A DNA stretch of 64,000 nt from an uncultured Methylophaga sp. (GCA_913055695.1 CAJXKF010000001.1:536624-600623), one strand, 5' to 3'. Numbered from the stretch's first letter, positions 1 through 9,483 are shown. Numbers and translations: made by a program. Notes: a model not told the origin generated them from the sequence alone.

Positions 1-671
1 TAATCCAGATGATCACGGCTCAGATTGGTCAGCACTGCCACATTGACATCAACGCTGTTGAGTCTGCCCTGCACCAGCGCATGAGATGAGGCCTCCAGCG
101 CCACATAGCGACACCCTTCCAGTTCAAAACCGGCCAGCAGACGCTGCATGGAGACTGGATCCGGTGTCGTCATACCAGTCAGCTCCAGATCACTGATACG
201 GCCTGCCCCCATGGTGCCAATCACGCCACAAGGCTGACCACTGGCTTCCAGCGCCTGCGCAATAAACTGGCTGACCGAGGTCTTGCCGTTGGTGCCAGTC
301 ACCGCAATCACGGTCATATGCTTGGATGGATGTTCGTAAAAACGGGCGGCAATAAAACCGGCCTGCTCTGCCAGCTGTTTGACCGGATAGGCTGTCACGA
401 CTTCCTCTGCCAGCATGGCTTTTTCCGTTGCCGTCAGCGGCTGCTGGGCATCAATCAATACCGCAAAACTGCCTTTATCCAGCGCCTGGTGCAGGTGTTT
501 CTCTCGCTCAGCAGGATTTTTTGCCAGCGCCAGGAACAGACAACCGGCGGTGACACGCCGGCTGTCCATGCTGATATCGCTCAGCATACATTCCTGCAGT
601 TCGACATCGTCGGCTACCCAATCCTGCAGCAGCCAGGTCAGAGATTGCTTTTTCACAATTGATGTCATCAT
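1..671 (-). CDS. murE: UDP-N-acetylmuramoyl-tripeptide synthetase MurE (partial, N-terminal part)
   Basis: Cytoplasmic Mur ligase that adds the third stem-peptide residue, normally meso-diaminopimelate in Gram-negatives, to UDP-MurNAc-L-Ala-D-Glu using ATP. Translation from the ATG at 671 gives the N-terminal domain and then the ATP-binding P-loop TGTNGKTS at about residues 125-132, and the last visible residues are LTNLSRDHLD, a Mur-ligase signature. The gene runs off the window edge, so only about 223 residues are seen. The start overlaps the ftsI stop in an ATGA arrangement, with a second ATG immediately after the first, so the true start is 671 or 668. It is the fifth gene of the dcw cluster. 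The diaminopimelate or lysine specificity determinant lies outside the window. Confidence 0.93.
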   Translation of the reverse strand, partial: MMTSIVKKQSLTWLLQDWVADDVELQECMLSDISMDSRRVTAGCLFLALAKNPAEREKHLHQALDKGSFAVLIDAQQPLTATEKAMLAEEVVTAYPVKQLAEQAGFIAARFYEHPSKHMTVIAVTGTNGKTSVSQFIAQALEASGQPCGVIGTMGAGRISDLELTGMTTPDPVSMQRLLAGFELEGCRYVALEASSHALVQGRLNSVDVNVAVLTNLSRDHLD

Positions 672-2374
672 TTGTTAGCCACCTGCATTTGCGTCATCGG
701 TAATGCATCCGGTGCGATATTGAGCAGTCGCATGGCACCGGTCATCACTTCAGCAAAAACCGGGGCTGCGACTGCACCGCCGTAGTATTCCTCACCACGG
801 GGTTCGTCCACCATGACCACCATCGCCAGGCGCGGTGCGCTGGCCGGGATAATCCCTGCAAATACGGATTGATAACGTTTGTCGGCGTAGCCGCCGCTGA
901 TTGATTTTTTTGCGGTACCGGTTTTACCGGCCACACTGTAATTAGCCACTGCTGCCTGAGTCGCCGTGCCACCGGGCTCGACGACTTTTTCCATCATCGC
1001 CAGCACCTTGTGAATCAAATCAGCCGCAAATACACGGCGTCCGCGTAATGGCTCATCTGTTTTGATAAAGGTGACAGGTTTTATGATGCCGCCGCTGCCC
1101 AGCACACTGTAAGCCCGTGCCAATTGCAGCGCAGAGGTCGATAAGCCATAGCCGAAGCCCATCGAGGCCACATCAAGTTTGTACCAGGCACGGGGATCGG
1201 GCATGGTACCAATGACTTCGCCAGGAAAATAAGCGCCGGTCGATTCCCCCAGACCAAACAGACTAAAGTCATGCCAGAGTTCTTGAGGCTCTAGCTCAAG
1301 TGCAATTTTGCTGGCGCCGACATTACTCGACTTCTGAATCAGCGTCGCCAGATCGATTTCACCATAGTCACGAAAATCCCGGATAGGATGTCCACTGACA
1401 CGGAATACGCCGGGGTGGGTATTGATAATCGAGTCAAGATCAAACTTCCCTGATTTGAGACCACTGAGCACCGTAAATGGTTTGACGGTAGAGCCCGGTT
1501 CAAACAAATCCGTGACAGCACGATTACGGTAATGACTGGGTTTCAGCCCTTCCCGGTTATTCGGATTGAATGAAGGCTGGTTAACCATTGCCAGCACTTC
1601 ACCTGTTTCAATATCCAACACAACAGCCGTGCCTGCTTTGGCCTTGTGCTTGATCACTGCCTCTTCGAGTGCCCGATAGGCAAGGTGCTGGATCCGCAGG
1701 TCGATACTAAGCTGGATGTTCTCCCCGTCCTTGACCGGACGAATTAACTCGCCGCCTTCTACAAAGTTACCTCTGCTGTCACGCACCATGCGCTTCAGAC
1801 CGCTGCGTCCGGTCAGTACCGCATCGTAAGTCAGTTCCAAACCTTCCTGGCCGATGTCGTCAATATTGGTAAAGCCCAGCAGATGGGCAGTGACTTCTCC
1901 GGCCGGATAATAACGTTTGTATTCACGTTGCAGGTACACACCATGAATGCCCAGCGCTTTGACGTTTTGAGCAAGCTCGGGGGTAACCCGTCGTTTGAGA
2001 TAAATAAACTCGCGCGTTTTGTTACCGTTGATCTTGTCGCGAATCGTGCTGGCTGAAAGATTCAATGTATCAGCAAGTTGAGTCAGTTTCGGATGGTCTG
2101 ACGGCACATCCTGCGGATTCAGCCAGATCGAGTGCACCGGTGTACTGATTGCCAGTGGCTCGCCGTTGCGATCGAGAATCATGCCACGATGAGCGACCAC
2201 CGGAACCTGGCGCAGATGACGCGCATCACCCTGGTTACGTAAAAATTCCGGGTTCAGGATCTGAATATCAGCCAGACGCCAGCACAAACCCAAGGCAAAC
2301 AGGATGAACATCACCCTGACCAGGTTCAGGCGCCAGAGCCCGACTTGCTGATGACTGACGCGTGCGGCACTCAT
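668..2374 (-). CDS. ftsI: Peptidoglycan D,D-transpeptidase FtsI (PBP3)
   Basis: Septal class B penicillin-binding protein that cross-links peptidoglycan at the division site with FtsW. The 568-residue protein has a short cytoplasmic N-terminus, one membrane segment (about residues 19-38), a PBP dimerisation domain and a transpeptidase domain. All three active-site motifs are present: STVK (295-298, nucleophile Ser295), SSN (349-351) and KTG (484-486). The length is close to the E. coli protein (588). It overlaps ftsL upstream and murE downstream by four bases each, so the three are translationally coupled. Nothing is missing or unusual. Confidence 0.97.
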   Translation of the reverse strand: MSAARVSHQQVGLWRLNLVRVMFILFALGLCWRLADIQILNPEFLRNQGDARHLRQVPVVAHRGMILDRNGEPLAISTPVHSIWLNPQDVPSDHPKLTQLADTLNLSASTIRDKINGNKTREFIYLKRRVTPELAQNVKALGIHGVYLQREYKRYYPAGEVTAHLLGFTNIDDIGQEGLELTYDAVLTGRSGLKRMVRDSRGNFVEGGELIRPVKDGENIQLSIDLRIQHLAYRALEEAVIKHKAKAGTAVVLDIETGEVLAMVNQPSFNPNNREGLKPSHYRNRAVTDLFEPGSTVKPFTVLSGLKSGKFDLDSIINTHPGVFRVSGHPIRDFRDYGEIDLATLIQKSSNVGASKIALELEPQELWHDFSLFGLGESTGAYFPGEVIGTMPDPRAWYKLDVASMGFGYGLSTSALQLARAYSVLGSGGIIKPVTFIKTDEPLRGRRVFAADLIHKVLAMMEKVVEPGGTATQAAVANYSVAGKTGTAKKSISGGYADKRYQSVFAGIIPASAPRLAMVVMVDEPRGEEYYGGAVAAPVFAEVMTGAMRLLNIAPDALPMTQMQVANK

Positions 2375-2664
2375 CGTTTAATCACCACGGTCATATCGGC
2401 ACTGGGCACGATCATGTTCAAACGGCTTCTTGCCTGCTGCTCAACGCGGCTGGGACTACCCCAGGTGCTTTGTTCCAGCAACAGACGCCCCCACTCTTCA
2501 TTGAGCCGGTCACGCTGTTTTTCCAGCTTCTGTAGCTGGATAAATTCATTGCGGTTGAGATGCTTGGAGTAGATGACACCGACAGCAGAGACGATGACCA
2601 GAGATACCATCACCATTATCGGCACATCGATATGGACCTGTTCCAGGTATTCTCTGAACTTCAT
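2371..2664 (-). CDS. ftsL: Cell division protein FtsL
   Basis: Small bitopic divisome protein of 97 residues that works with FtsB and FtsQ to activate FtsWI. It has a short basic N-terminus, one membrane span (about residues 16-33, rich in V, I, M and L) and a periplasmic coiled-coil-like stretch rich in L, E, Q and R ([16 protein letters not shown]). Primary sequence is weakly conserved in this family. The identification therefore rests on this architecture and on its position between rsmH and ftsI, overlapping both by four bases. Confidence 0.92.
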   Translation of the reverse strand: MKFREYLEQVHIDVPIMVMVSLVIVSAVGVIYSKHLNRNEFIQLQKLEKQRDRLNEEWGRLLLEQSTWGSPSRVEQQARSRLNMIVPSADMTVVIKR

Positions 2665-3599
2665 GCCAACTTCTCCGCCACGCGCAGTATCGCACTACGC
2701 GCTCTCGGATTGACAGCCAGCTCGGCATCGCCGGCTTTGATTGCCTTGCCGATAATTTTCAGGCGAGGATTCAGTTGATCAACAGTGACCGGAAAGTGTG
2801 AGGGCAAATCATCACCGCGGGCTTCATCGCGGAAAAAGCGTTTAACAATACGATCTTCCAGAGAGTGGAAACTAATCACCACCAGACGGCCGCCGACAGC
2901 CAGTACATCCAGTGCCTGTTCCAGCGCCTTGCGCAGCTCTTCCAACTCATTATTAATATAGATACGTATTGCCTGGAAGGTGCGGGTGGCAGGATGTTTA
3001 TTTTTTTCCCGTGAAGGACTGGCTTTATCCACCAGCTCGGCCAGTTGTTTGGTCGTGGTAATCGGATTGTCTTCACGACGCTCTACGATGGCACGGGCAA
3101 TACGTTTGCTGTAACGCTCTTCACCCAGGGTTTTAAGCACATGAGCGATATCATCCATCTCGGCGCTGGCCAGCCATTCGGCGGCACTGATACCGGCTTC
3201 AGGGTTCATCCGCATATCCAGCGGCCCGTCTTTGTAAAAACTGAAACCACGCTCGGCATCATCAAGCTGTGGCGAGGAAACACCGATATCCATCAGTATG
3301 CCATCCAGCTGGTGCTGCCACAGACGTGAATGTACGGCACCGGCAAGCTCGGAAAAAGCGCAGTGTTCAATCGAGAAACGGGGATCTTCAGCAGCCAGTT
3401 GTCTGCCGGTAGCAACCGCCTGCGGATCACGGTCCAGGCCTAAAAGGCGACCGTTTTCAGAGAGTTGAGCCAGAATCGCACGGCTATGGCCGCCACGACC
3501 GAAAGTGGCATCAAGGTACTTACCGTCGGCTTTGACAGACAGGGCGTTCAGGGTCTCGTCCAGCAAGACTGGCAGATGTTCCGAGTAGGTCTCAGTCAT
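2661..3599 (-). CDS. rsmH: 16S rRNA (cytosine1402-N4)-methyltransferase RsmH
   Basis: SAM-dependent methyltransferase (formerly MraW) that N4-methylates C1402 in the ribosomal P site. RsmI, encoded at 14.7-15.5 kb in this window, modifies the 2'-OH of the same nucleotide. The 312-residue length is typical. The SAM-binding motif [11 protein letters not shown] lies near residues 29-39, the family signature [16 protein letters not shown] is in the middle, and the C-terminus carries the [16 protein letters not shown] block. It follows mraZ after nine bases and overlaps ftsL. Confidence 0.97.
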   Translation of the reverse strand: MTETYSEHLPVLLDETLNALSVKADGKYLDATFGRGGHSRAILAQLSENGRLLGLDRDPQAVATGRQLAAEDPRFSIEHCAFSELAGAVHSRLWQHQLDGILMDIGVSSPQLDDAERGFSFYKDGPLDMRMNPEAGISAAEWLASAEMDDIAHVLKTLGEERYSKRIARAIVERREDNPITTTKQLAELVDKASPSREKNKHPATRTFQAIRIYINNELEELRKALEQALDVLAVGGRLVVISFHSLEDRIVKRFFRDEARGDDLPSHFPVTVDQLNPRLKIIGKAIKAGDAELAVNPRARSAILRVAEKLA

Positions 3600-3608
3600 A
3601 ATTCCGCC

Positions 3609-4061
3609 CTATATCGACAGGCTTTCTAATTCAGCCGTTAGATTCTCGTCAAACTTCTCTTCCAGACAGTCATCCATGAGTTCATTCCAAGTCTGCTCAT
3701 TCCAGAGTTCAAACTTGTTGCCTTGCCCTATCATCACCATGCTCTTGTCGAGTCCGGCAAATTCACGCAGCTTGGCCGGCAGCAAAATACGACCATTACC
3801 ATCCATTTCACATTCAGTGGCATAACCAAGCAGCATTCTTTTCAATCGACGGACTTGTGGATTCAAACTGGGGAGCGCAGTGAGCTTGTGTTCGACTTGT
3901 TCCCATTCCGGGAGGGGATACATCTGCAGACAGTGATCAGAATGATCAATGGTGACAACCAGCCGGCCTTCACAACAGACATCAAGATGCTTGCGGAACT
4001 TGGCTGGTATCGCCATCCGCCCTTTGGCATCCAGATTGAATGTTGCCACGCCTCGAAACAC
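3609..4061 (-). CDS. mraZ: Transcriptional regulator MraZ
   Basis: AbrB-fold protein of 150 residues and first gene of the dcw cluster. In E. coli MraZ binds repeats in its own promoter and represses the cluster. Two tandem swapped-hairpin domains are visible: the N-terminal one contains NLDAKGRMAIPAKFR and the C-terminal one contains EMDGNGRILLPAKLREFA. Both have the conserved DxxGRxxxPxxLR signature. Phased GTGG repeats that look like its binding site lie just upstream at 4082-4109. Confidence 0.96.
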   Translation of the reverse strand: MFRGVATFNLDAKGRMAIPAKFRKHLDVCCEGRLVVTIDHSDHCLQMYPLPEWEQVEHKLTALPSLNPQVRRLKRMLLGYATECEMDGNGRILLPAKLREFAGLDKSMVMIGQGNKFELWNEQTWNELMDDCLEEKFDENLTAELESLSI

Positions 4062-4081
4062 TTGCCGCCCTCAAAAAAATT

Positions 4082-4109
4082 GATCCACTAAGATCCACTT
4101 TTCCCCACT
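4082..4109 (-). promoter_or_regulatory. MraZ box: three direct repeats with 10-bp period
   Basis: On the minus strand, AGTGGGGA, AGTGGATC and AGTGGATC follow each other exactly 10 bp apart (plus strand GATCCACT at 4082-4089 and 4092-4099, TCCCCACT at 4102-4109). MraZ is known to bind direct repeats of a GTGGG-like core spaced one helical turn apart in the mraZ leader. Spacing, core and position immediately downstream of the -10 element agree with that. Two of the three copies read GTGGAT rather than GTGGGG/A. Confidence 0.75.
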
Positions 4110-4116
4110 TGTCGAC

Positions 4117-4145
4117 ACTATAGGATTGCAAATGCATGAAGTCAA
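4117..4145 (-). promoter_or_regulatory. Sigma-70 promoter of the dcw cluster (PmraZ)
   Basis: Minus strand: TTGACT (4145-4140), a 17-bp spacer, then TATAGT (4122-4117). The predicted start near 4110 falls at the first MraZ box, a layout suited to repression by MraZ. This is among the best-matching promoter-like sequences in the window. Confidence 0.7.
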
Positions 4146-4601
4146 GCATCTGGATCAACAAAATCCTCTTTTTATGACAAGGACTTAGCGGCATTTGGCA
4201 AAAGTGGGAGAAAAGCCTGTGAAGGTCGTATCAAGGACATGTTCTTTATCAAAAATGTGGCTATGGAACTTAAAGTAAATTCTAGATGTGCACGCTTTGT
4301 TGTAAGTAAGCCAATCCGATGACTGGCACCAGAGATATGACATCAGTCATTTAAACTGACAGATCGATTGAGAAATGCAGCCGGCGATTATACCTGCCCG
4401 CTTGAGCAAAATCTGCTTTTCAAATCTCACCCGGCGCGAGCACTTGCCTTAAATTCTGCTTGCTACACCGGGTCATTTTTTTCTGATCATTAAATCGGAC
4501 TGGTAAATTCCGATAAAAGGCATATACTTGACTCCCAAGAGCAAATTATTTTTGCAGCGTGAACGCCAATGATGGCTTCACCTCGATGCAAGGAGAGTGC
4601 T
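4146..4601. other. Divergent intergenic region between mraZ and coxB
   Basis: Roughly 450 bp without a convincing gene. It separates the dcw cluster (leftward) from the cytochrome oxidase operon (rightward). A TATACT hexamer at 4522-4527 and a TTGACT at about 4527-4532 could belong to a coxB promoter, but no complete -35/-10 pair stands out. A short inverted repeat (ATGACTG and CAGTCAT) lies near 4320-4350. No tRNA or small RNA was recognised. Confidence 0.4.
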
Positions 4602-5720
4602 ATGTGCCGACGACTGCATCTTTATTGTCTCGCTCTTGTTCTGCTACTACCAGCCCCGCTCTGGGCGCTGGAATTCAACATGCCCGTTGGTGTCACCGAC
4701 ACCAGTCAGTCCATCTTCAACCTCCACATGACGATTTTCTATATCTGCCTGGCCATAGCCGTGGTGGTATTCGGTGTCATGCTGTGGTCGATATATCATC
4801 ATCGAAAGTCCAGGGGCCATGAGGCTGCCCAGTTCCATGGCAACATTCTGGTTGAGGTGATCTGGACCACGATCCCCTTCCTGATTCTGGTGGCCATCGC
4901 GATTCCATCGACCATCACGCTGGGAGACTTATACGACGCCAGTGAGTCGGATATCGACATTCAGGTCACCGGGCATCAGTGGAAGTGGCATTACAAGTAT
5001 ATCGGTGAAGATGTTGATTTTTTCAGTGTGCTGGCAACGCCTCGTGAAGAAATCGAAAATCGCAAAAAGAAAAATCCCAATTATCTATTGGAAGTGGATA
5101 ATCCGGTGGTCGTACCGGTACATAAAAAGATCCGCTTTCTGTTCACATCAAATGATGTGATTCATGCCTGGTGGGTGCCGGATCTCGCCATTAAAAAAGA
5201 TGCCATTCCCGGTTTTATCAACGAGTCATGGACACGCATCAATGAGCCGGGGCTTTACCGCGGTCAATGCGCCGAACTGTGTGGCAAACATCATGCGTTT
5301 ATGCCGATTGAAGTGAAGGCAGTGTCGGAGTCGGAATATGAAGCCTGGCTGGCAGATCAGAAAGCCGCACAGAAAGCGGCCATGGCCGCCGCCGATAAAG
5401 ACTGGAGTATGGACGAGTTGGTCAAAACCGGTGCTGGTGTTTACGAAAAAAACTGCGCCGCCTGTCATCAGGCCGATGGCTCCGGCATGCCACCGACCTT
5501 CCCGCCTCTGGATGGCAGCAGTATTGTTCAGGGTGACAAACTCGAGCATATGAAAGTCGTGGTCAACGGCCGGGTGGATAAGGGCATGCCGGCATTCGGC
5601 AAACAGCTGACCGCCGTCGATATCGCCGCAGCCATCACCTATGAACGCAACAGCTGGAGCAACAAAACCGGCGATATGGTGACGCCTGCCGAAGTACAGG
5701 ACCTGATGGATAAACAGTGA
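4602..5720 (+). CDS. coxB: Cytochrome c oxidase subunit II with fused C-terminal cytochrome c (CoxB)
   Basis: CuA-carrying subunit that accepts electrons from cytochrome c and passes them to subunit I. The ATG at 4602 was chosen because AGGAGA lies 5-10 bases upstream and the product then begins with a classical signal peptide (hydrophobic run ending PLWA). In-frame ATGs at 4569 and 4572 lack both. Two membrane helices follow (about residues 42-66 and 82-106). CuA ligands are seen: His188 in DVIHAWW, and Cys223/Cys227 and His231 in GQCAELCGKHH. A haem c motif CAACH at 285-289 makes this a caa3-like subunit II with its own cytochrome c domain. It is first in an eight-gene operon. Confidence 0.95.
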   Translation: MCRRLHLYCLALVLLLPAPLWALEFNMPVGVTDTSQSIFNLHMTIFYICLAIAVVVFGVMLWSIYHHRKSRGHEAAQFHGNILVEVIWTTIPFLILVAIAIPSTITLGDLYDASESDIDIQVTGHQWKWHYKYIGEDVDFFSVLATPREEIENRKKKNPNYLLEVDNPVVVPVHKKIRFLFTSNDVIHAWWVPDLAIKKDAIPGFINESWTRINEPGLYRGQCAELCGKHHAFMPIEVKAVSESEYEAWLADQKAAQKAAMAAADKDWSMDELVKTGAGVYEKNCAACHQADGSGMPPTFPPLDGSSIVQGDKLEHMKVVVNGRVDKGMPAFGKQLTAVDIAAAITYERNSWSNKTGDMVTPAEVQDLMDKQ

Positions 5721-5727
5721 GGTCGTT

Positions 5728-7305
5728 ATGAGCGCACACGCAGAGACGCTGCATCACGGACCAGCCAAAGGTTTCAGCCGCTGGATACTGACCACCAACC
5801 ACAAGGATATCGGCACACTGTATCTGGTATTCAGCCTGATCATGCTGTTTATCGGCGGCACCATGGCCTTTGTGATCCGGGCCGAATTATTCCAGCCCGG
5901 CCTGCAACTGGTGATGCCGGAATTTTTCAATCAGATGACGACCATGCACGGCCTTATCATGATATTCGGCGCCGTGATGCCCGCTTTTGTCGGTCTCGCC
6001 AACTGGCAGGTACCGCTGATGATAGGCGCTCCCGATATGGCACTGCCCCGGCTCAATAACTTCAGCTTCTGGATATTGCCGTTTGCCTTCACCATGCTGT
6101 TGTCGACTTTATTCATGCCGGGCGGGGCGCCCAATTTCGGCTGGACTTTCTATGCCCCCTTATCGACCACCTATGCCCCGCCCAGCGTGACCTTCTTCGT
6201 CTTCGCCGTGCATATGATGGGGATTTCCTCGATTCTCGGTGCGATTAACGTCATCGTGACTATTTTCAATATGCGCGCGCCAGGCATGAAAATGATGGAT
6301 TTGCCCCTGTTTGTCTGGACCTGGCTGATCACCGCTTTTCTGCTGATTGCCGTGATGCCGGTGCTGGCAGCCGTCGTCACCATGGTATTGATGGACGTGC
6401 ACTTTGGCACCAGTTTCTTCAGCGCTGCCGGTGGCGGGGATCCGGTGCTGTTTCAGCATGTGTTCTGGTTCTTCGCCCACCCCGAGGTTTACATCATGGT
6501 GCTGCCGGCATTCGGCGTGATTTCAGAAATCATCCCGACCTTTGCCCGCAAACCGCTGTTCGGTTATCGCGCCATGGTCCTTGCCACGGCGTCGATTGCC
6601 TTCCTGTCGTTTATCGTCTGGGCACATCATATGTTCACTGTCGGCATGCCGCTCGCGGGCGAACTGTTTTTTATGTACACCACGATGCTGATTGCGGTAC
6701 CGACCGGGGTCAAGGTATTCAACTGGATCAGTACCATGTTCAAAGGCTCCATGACCTTTGAAACCCCCATGCTGTTCGCTATCGCCTTTATCGTCCTGTT
6801 TACCATCGGCGGTCTGTCGGGCCTGATGCTCGCCATTGCACCGGCCGATTTCCAATATCACGATACTTACTTTGTTGTCGCCCATTTCCACTATGTGCTG
6901 GTACCGGGCTCTGTATTCGGCATTATTGCCGGCGTTTATTACTGGCTGCCCAAGTGGACCGGCAAGATGTATGACGAAAAACTGGGCCAATGGCATTTCT
7001 GGCTGTCGTTTATCGGTGTCAATCTGACCTTCTTCCCGATGCATTTTGTTGGCCTTGCCGGCATGCCACGTCGGATTCCCGATTACGCCCTGCAGTTTGC
7101 CGACTTTAATATGCTGACCAGTCTCGGGGCTTTCCTGTTCGGCACCACTCAGCTGCTGTTTGTTTATATCCTCGTTAAAACAGTACGCAGCGGCAAACCG
7201 GCGGAACAATTACCCTGGGAGGGTGCCCGCGGACTGGAATGGAGCGTGCCGACACCCGCCCCCTACCATACCTTTACCACCCCACCGGAACTGGATAAAG
7301 AATGA
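5728..7305 (+). CDS. ctaD: Cytochrome c oxidase subunit I (CtaD)
   Basis: Catalytic haem-copper subunit, 525 residues and about 12 membrane helices, that reduces oxygen to water and pumps protons. His74 (TTMHG) is a haem a ligand. HPEVY at 251-255 supplies a CuB His and the cross-linked Tyr. HH in WAHHMF (about residues 302-303) are the other CuB ligands, and HFHY near 386 holds the haem ligands. It follows coxB by seven bases and overlaps ctaG by four. This is an A-family oxidase by these motifs. Confidence 0.97.
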   Translation: MSAHAETLHHGPAKGFSRWILTTNHKDIGTLYLVFSLIMLFIGGTMAFVIRAELFQPGLQLVMPEFFNQMTTMHGLIMIFGAVMPAFVGLANWQVPLMIGAPDMALPRLNNFSFWILPFAFTMLLSTLFMPGGAPNFGWTFYAPLSTTYAPPSVTFFVFAVHMMGISSILGAINVIVTIFNMRAPGMKMMDLPLFVWTWLITAFLLIAVMPVLAAVVTMVLMDVHFGTSFFSAAGGGDPVLFQHVFWFFAHPEVYIMVLPAFGVISEIIPTFARKPLFGYRAMVLATASIAFLSFIVWAHHMFTVGMPLAGELFFMYTTMLIAVPTGVKVFNWISTMFKGSMTFETPMLFAIAFIVLFTIGGLSGLMLAIAPADFQYHDTYFVVAHFHYVLVPGSVFGIIAGVYYWLPKWTGKMYDEKLGQWHFWLSFIGVNLTFFPMHFVGLAGMPRRIPDYALQFADFNMLTSLGAFLFGTTQLLFVYILVKTVRSGKPAEQLPWEGARGLEWSVPTPAPYHTFTTPPELDKE

Positions 7306-7847
7306 AACACTGGCTGAAACCCTCAAGCCCGAGCGGTCTGATGCTGATCGTGGTATTGATGTTCGGCTTCGGCTTCGCGTTAGTGCCACTTTACGATGTG
7401 TTTTGTGAAGTGACCGGTCTTAACGGTAAAACCAATGGCGCCTATCAGGGGGATATGAATGTCCAGGCAGCAAACTCGGACCGCATTATAACGGTACAGT
7501 TTGTGGCCAACCGCAACGACAATTTACCCTGGGAGTTCAGTCCACAACAGGAAGAAATCAAGCTGGCGGTGGGTGCACACAAAAAGACATATTTTTCTGT
7601 CAATAACAGTTATGACAGGGCGGTGGTCGCACAGGCAATTCCCAGTGTGTCGCCACCACAGGCAGCCGATTATCTGAACAAAATCGAATGTTTCTGTTTT
7701 CAGCAACAGCCGCTTGAAGCCGGCGAAGCTAAGCAATTTCCATTAGTGTTTTTTATCGATCCTGCGCTACCGGAAGATATCAGCAAACTGACTTTATCCT
7801 ACACTTTGTTCGATATCAGTGAGCGCGATGCCAGCGGCGGCGATTAG
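7302..7847 (+). CDS. ctaG: Cytochrome c oxidase assembly protein CtaG (Cox11)
   Basis: Membrane-anchored copper chaperone that delivers copper to the CuB centre of subunit I. The 181-residue protein has one N-terminal membrane helix (about residues 12-30) and a periplasmic beta domain. The copper-binding pair is present as CFCF (Cys130, Cys132), and a further conserved Cys35 (VFCEVTG) lies just after the membrane helix. It overlaps ctaD in an ATGA arrangement and sits between subunits I and III, the usual place in proteobacterial cta operons. Confidence 0.95.
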   Translation: MKHWLKPSSPSGLMLIVVLMFGFGFALVPLYDVFCEVTGLNGKTNGAYQGDMNVQAANSDRIITVQFVANRNDNLPWEFSPQQEEIKLAVGAHKKTYFSVNNSYDRAVVAQAIPSVSPPQAADYLNKIECFCFQQQPLEAGEAKQFPLVFFIDPALPEDISKLTLSYTLFDISERDASGGD

Positions 7848-7873
7848 CGCCGCCATTAAGGGAGGAACTCATC

Positions 7874-8761
7874 ATGGCCCATCATTCCGCCTACTACGTT
7901 CCACCACAAAGCCACTGGCCGATTATCGGTGCTGTCGGCCTGTTTCTGACCCTCGGCGGTGCAGCCGCACTGATCTATTCCCTGCAGCAGGAGAGCGACA
8001 GTCTGCTGGCGCAAATCATGCTCAATTCAGGCGCCTTGATCCTGGCCGGCATGATGATCGGCTGGTTTGCAGCCGTCATCGCCGAATCTCGACAGGGCCT
8101 GTATTCACCCCAGTTGGATCGCTCGTTCCGCTACGGCATGTCCTGGTTTATTTTCTCTGAGGTGATGTTCTTTTTTGCCTTCTTCGGCGTGCTGTTTTAC
8201 ATAAGAATGTTCGCCGTCCCCTGGCTTGATGGTGAAGGTGACAAAGGTCTGGCAAGCATGCTCTGGCCGCAGTTTGAGGCGACATGGCCGCTGCTGGAAG
8301 CCCCCAACCCGGATCAGTTTCCCCCTATCAGGGAAGTCATCAATCCCTGGCATATCCCGCTGATTAATACAGTACTACTTGTCGGCTCGAGCTTCACCCT
8401 GCTCGCTGCGCACAAAGCCCTGAAACGAGAAGACAGGGGCAAACTGAAAGGCTGGTTGAGCCTGACGATTCTGTTAGGCCTGACTTTCCTGGGTCTGCAG
8501 ATTTATGAATATATTCATGCTTACACCGAACTGGATTTGACCCTCAAGTCGGGTATATACGGGGCTACTTTCTTCATGCTGACCGGTTTCCACGGTGCCC
8601 ACGTCACCATCGGCAGCATCATTCTGCTGGTATTGCTGTTCAGAGTATTTCAGGGCCATTTCACACCGGAAAGCCACTTTGGTTTTGAGGCTGGTTCCTG
8701 GTACTGGCACTTTGTCGATGTGGTCTGGATTTTTCTGTTCACGACCGTATACCTGCTGTAG
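7874..8761 (+). CDS. coxC: Cytochrome c oxidase subunit III (CoxC)
   Basis: Seven-helix core subunit of the aa3 oxidase, without redox centres, that stabilises subunit I turnover. The 295-residue product begins MAHHSAYYVPPQSHWP and contains the family signatures FSEVMFFFAFF and, at the C-terminus, HFVDVVWIFLFTTVYLL. A strong ribosome binding site (GGGAGGA) precedes the ATG. The first two helices are present, so this is the long seven-helix form. Confidence 0.96.
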   Translation: MAHHSAYYVPPQSHWPIIGAVGLFLTLGGAAALIYSLQQESDSLLAQIMLNSGALILAGMMIGWFAAVIAESRQGLYSPQLDRSFRYGMSWFIFSEVMFFFAFFGVLFYIRMFAVPWLDGEGDKGLASMLWPQFEATWPLLEAPNPDQFPPIREVINPWHIPLINTVLLVGSSFTLLAAHKALKREDRGKLKGWLSLTILLGLTFLGLQIYEYIHAYTELDLTLKSGIYGATFFMLTGFHGAHVTIGSIILLVLLFRVFQGHFTPESHFGFEAGSWYWHFVDVVWIFLFTTVYLL

Positions 8762-8784
8762 GGAACAACCGAAGAGGAGATTTT

Positions 8785-9483
8785 GTGACGACACAACGAC
8801 TGCTACAGGCTAAGTCCGATGGCGCTTTCTCATTCCGTCCCGGCTACCTGTTGTTTGCTGCCTTTGCTATCAGTCTGTGTCTGTTTCTCTCTCATTGGCA
8901 GTGGCAGCGTGCACAAGCAGCGCAAGATCGCCACCAGCGCTTTCTGCAACAACAGGAAACGCCGCCTGTCCCGCTTTCTGATACAGCAGCAGAGTTTCAG
9001 CGCGTCATCGCAAACGGTCATATAGAGAGACTGTTTCTGCTGGATAACCAGATACACCAGGGGCAGGTCGGCTGGCATGTGATAGCGCTGTTGAGCAATC
9101 AGAAAAGGCCCGTTTTGGTGAACCTGGGCTGGACTGCTAAAGCTGAAGCTAAACCGACTCTCTCTGATTTTACCGGAGTCGCCAACATAAGCGGCCGGAC
9201 CAAAACCCCTGAGACGGGCTTGATGCTGGCAGACGCCCAGGAAGACCCGGCCTGGCCCGGCGTGTTACAACAAATCGATATTCCGCTACTGAATCAGCAT
9301 TTAGATACCGACTTATTCCCGTTTGTGATGTATGCCGATCCGGCATCGACCCAATTCATTGCCGTTGAAGCAGCACCTGCAAACAAATACCCGATGCATA
9401 TGGGTTACGCTGTGCAATGGCTGCTGATTGCTATTGCCTGCGGTGTTGTTACTGTTATTGCCTGTCGCCGGAGGGATGCATGA
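8785..9483 (+). CDS. SURF1-family cytochrome oxidase biogenesis protein
   Basis: SURF1 homologue of 232 residues, implicated in haem a insertion into subunit I. One membrane helix lies near the N-terminus (about 18-34, followed by HWQWQRAQAAQ) and another at the C-terminus (about 207-227), with the soluble domain between them, as in the family. Family hallmarks are the W/Q-rich HWQWQR after helix 1 and GHIERLFLLDNQIHQGQVGWHVI. The start is GTG, preceded by GAAGAGGAGA. The stop overlaps the next gene by four bases. Confidence 0.88.
   Translation: MTTQRLLQAKSDGAFSFRPGYLLFAAFAISLCLFLSHWQWQRAQAAQDRHQRFLQQQETPPVPLSDTAAEFQRVIANGHIERLFLLDNQIHQGQVGWHVIALLSNQKRPVLVNLGWTAKAEAKPTLSDFTGVANISGRTKTPETGLMLADAQEDPAWPGVLQQIDIPLLNQHLDTDLFPFVMYADPASTQFIAVEAAPANKYPMHMGYAVQWLLIAIACGVVTVIACRRRDA

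Noticed and set aside
318..678. Plus-strand frames at the left edge
   Set aside because: They are opposite murE, whose N-terminal domain and P-loop are clear on the minus strand.
6523..7209. Open frame of 228 codons on the minus strand inside ctaD
   Set aside because: It is antisense to the conserved subunit I gene, has no family match and reflects the GC-rich codon pattern of ctaD.
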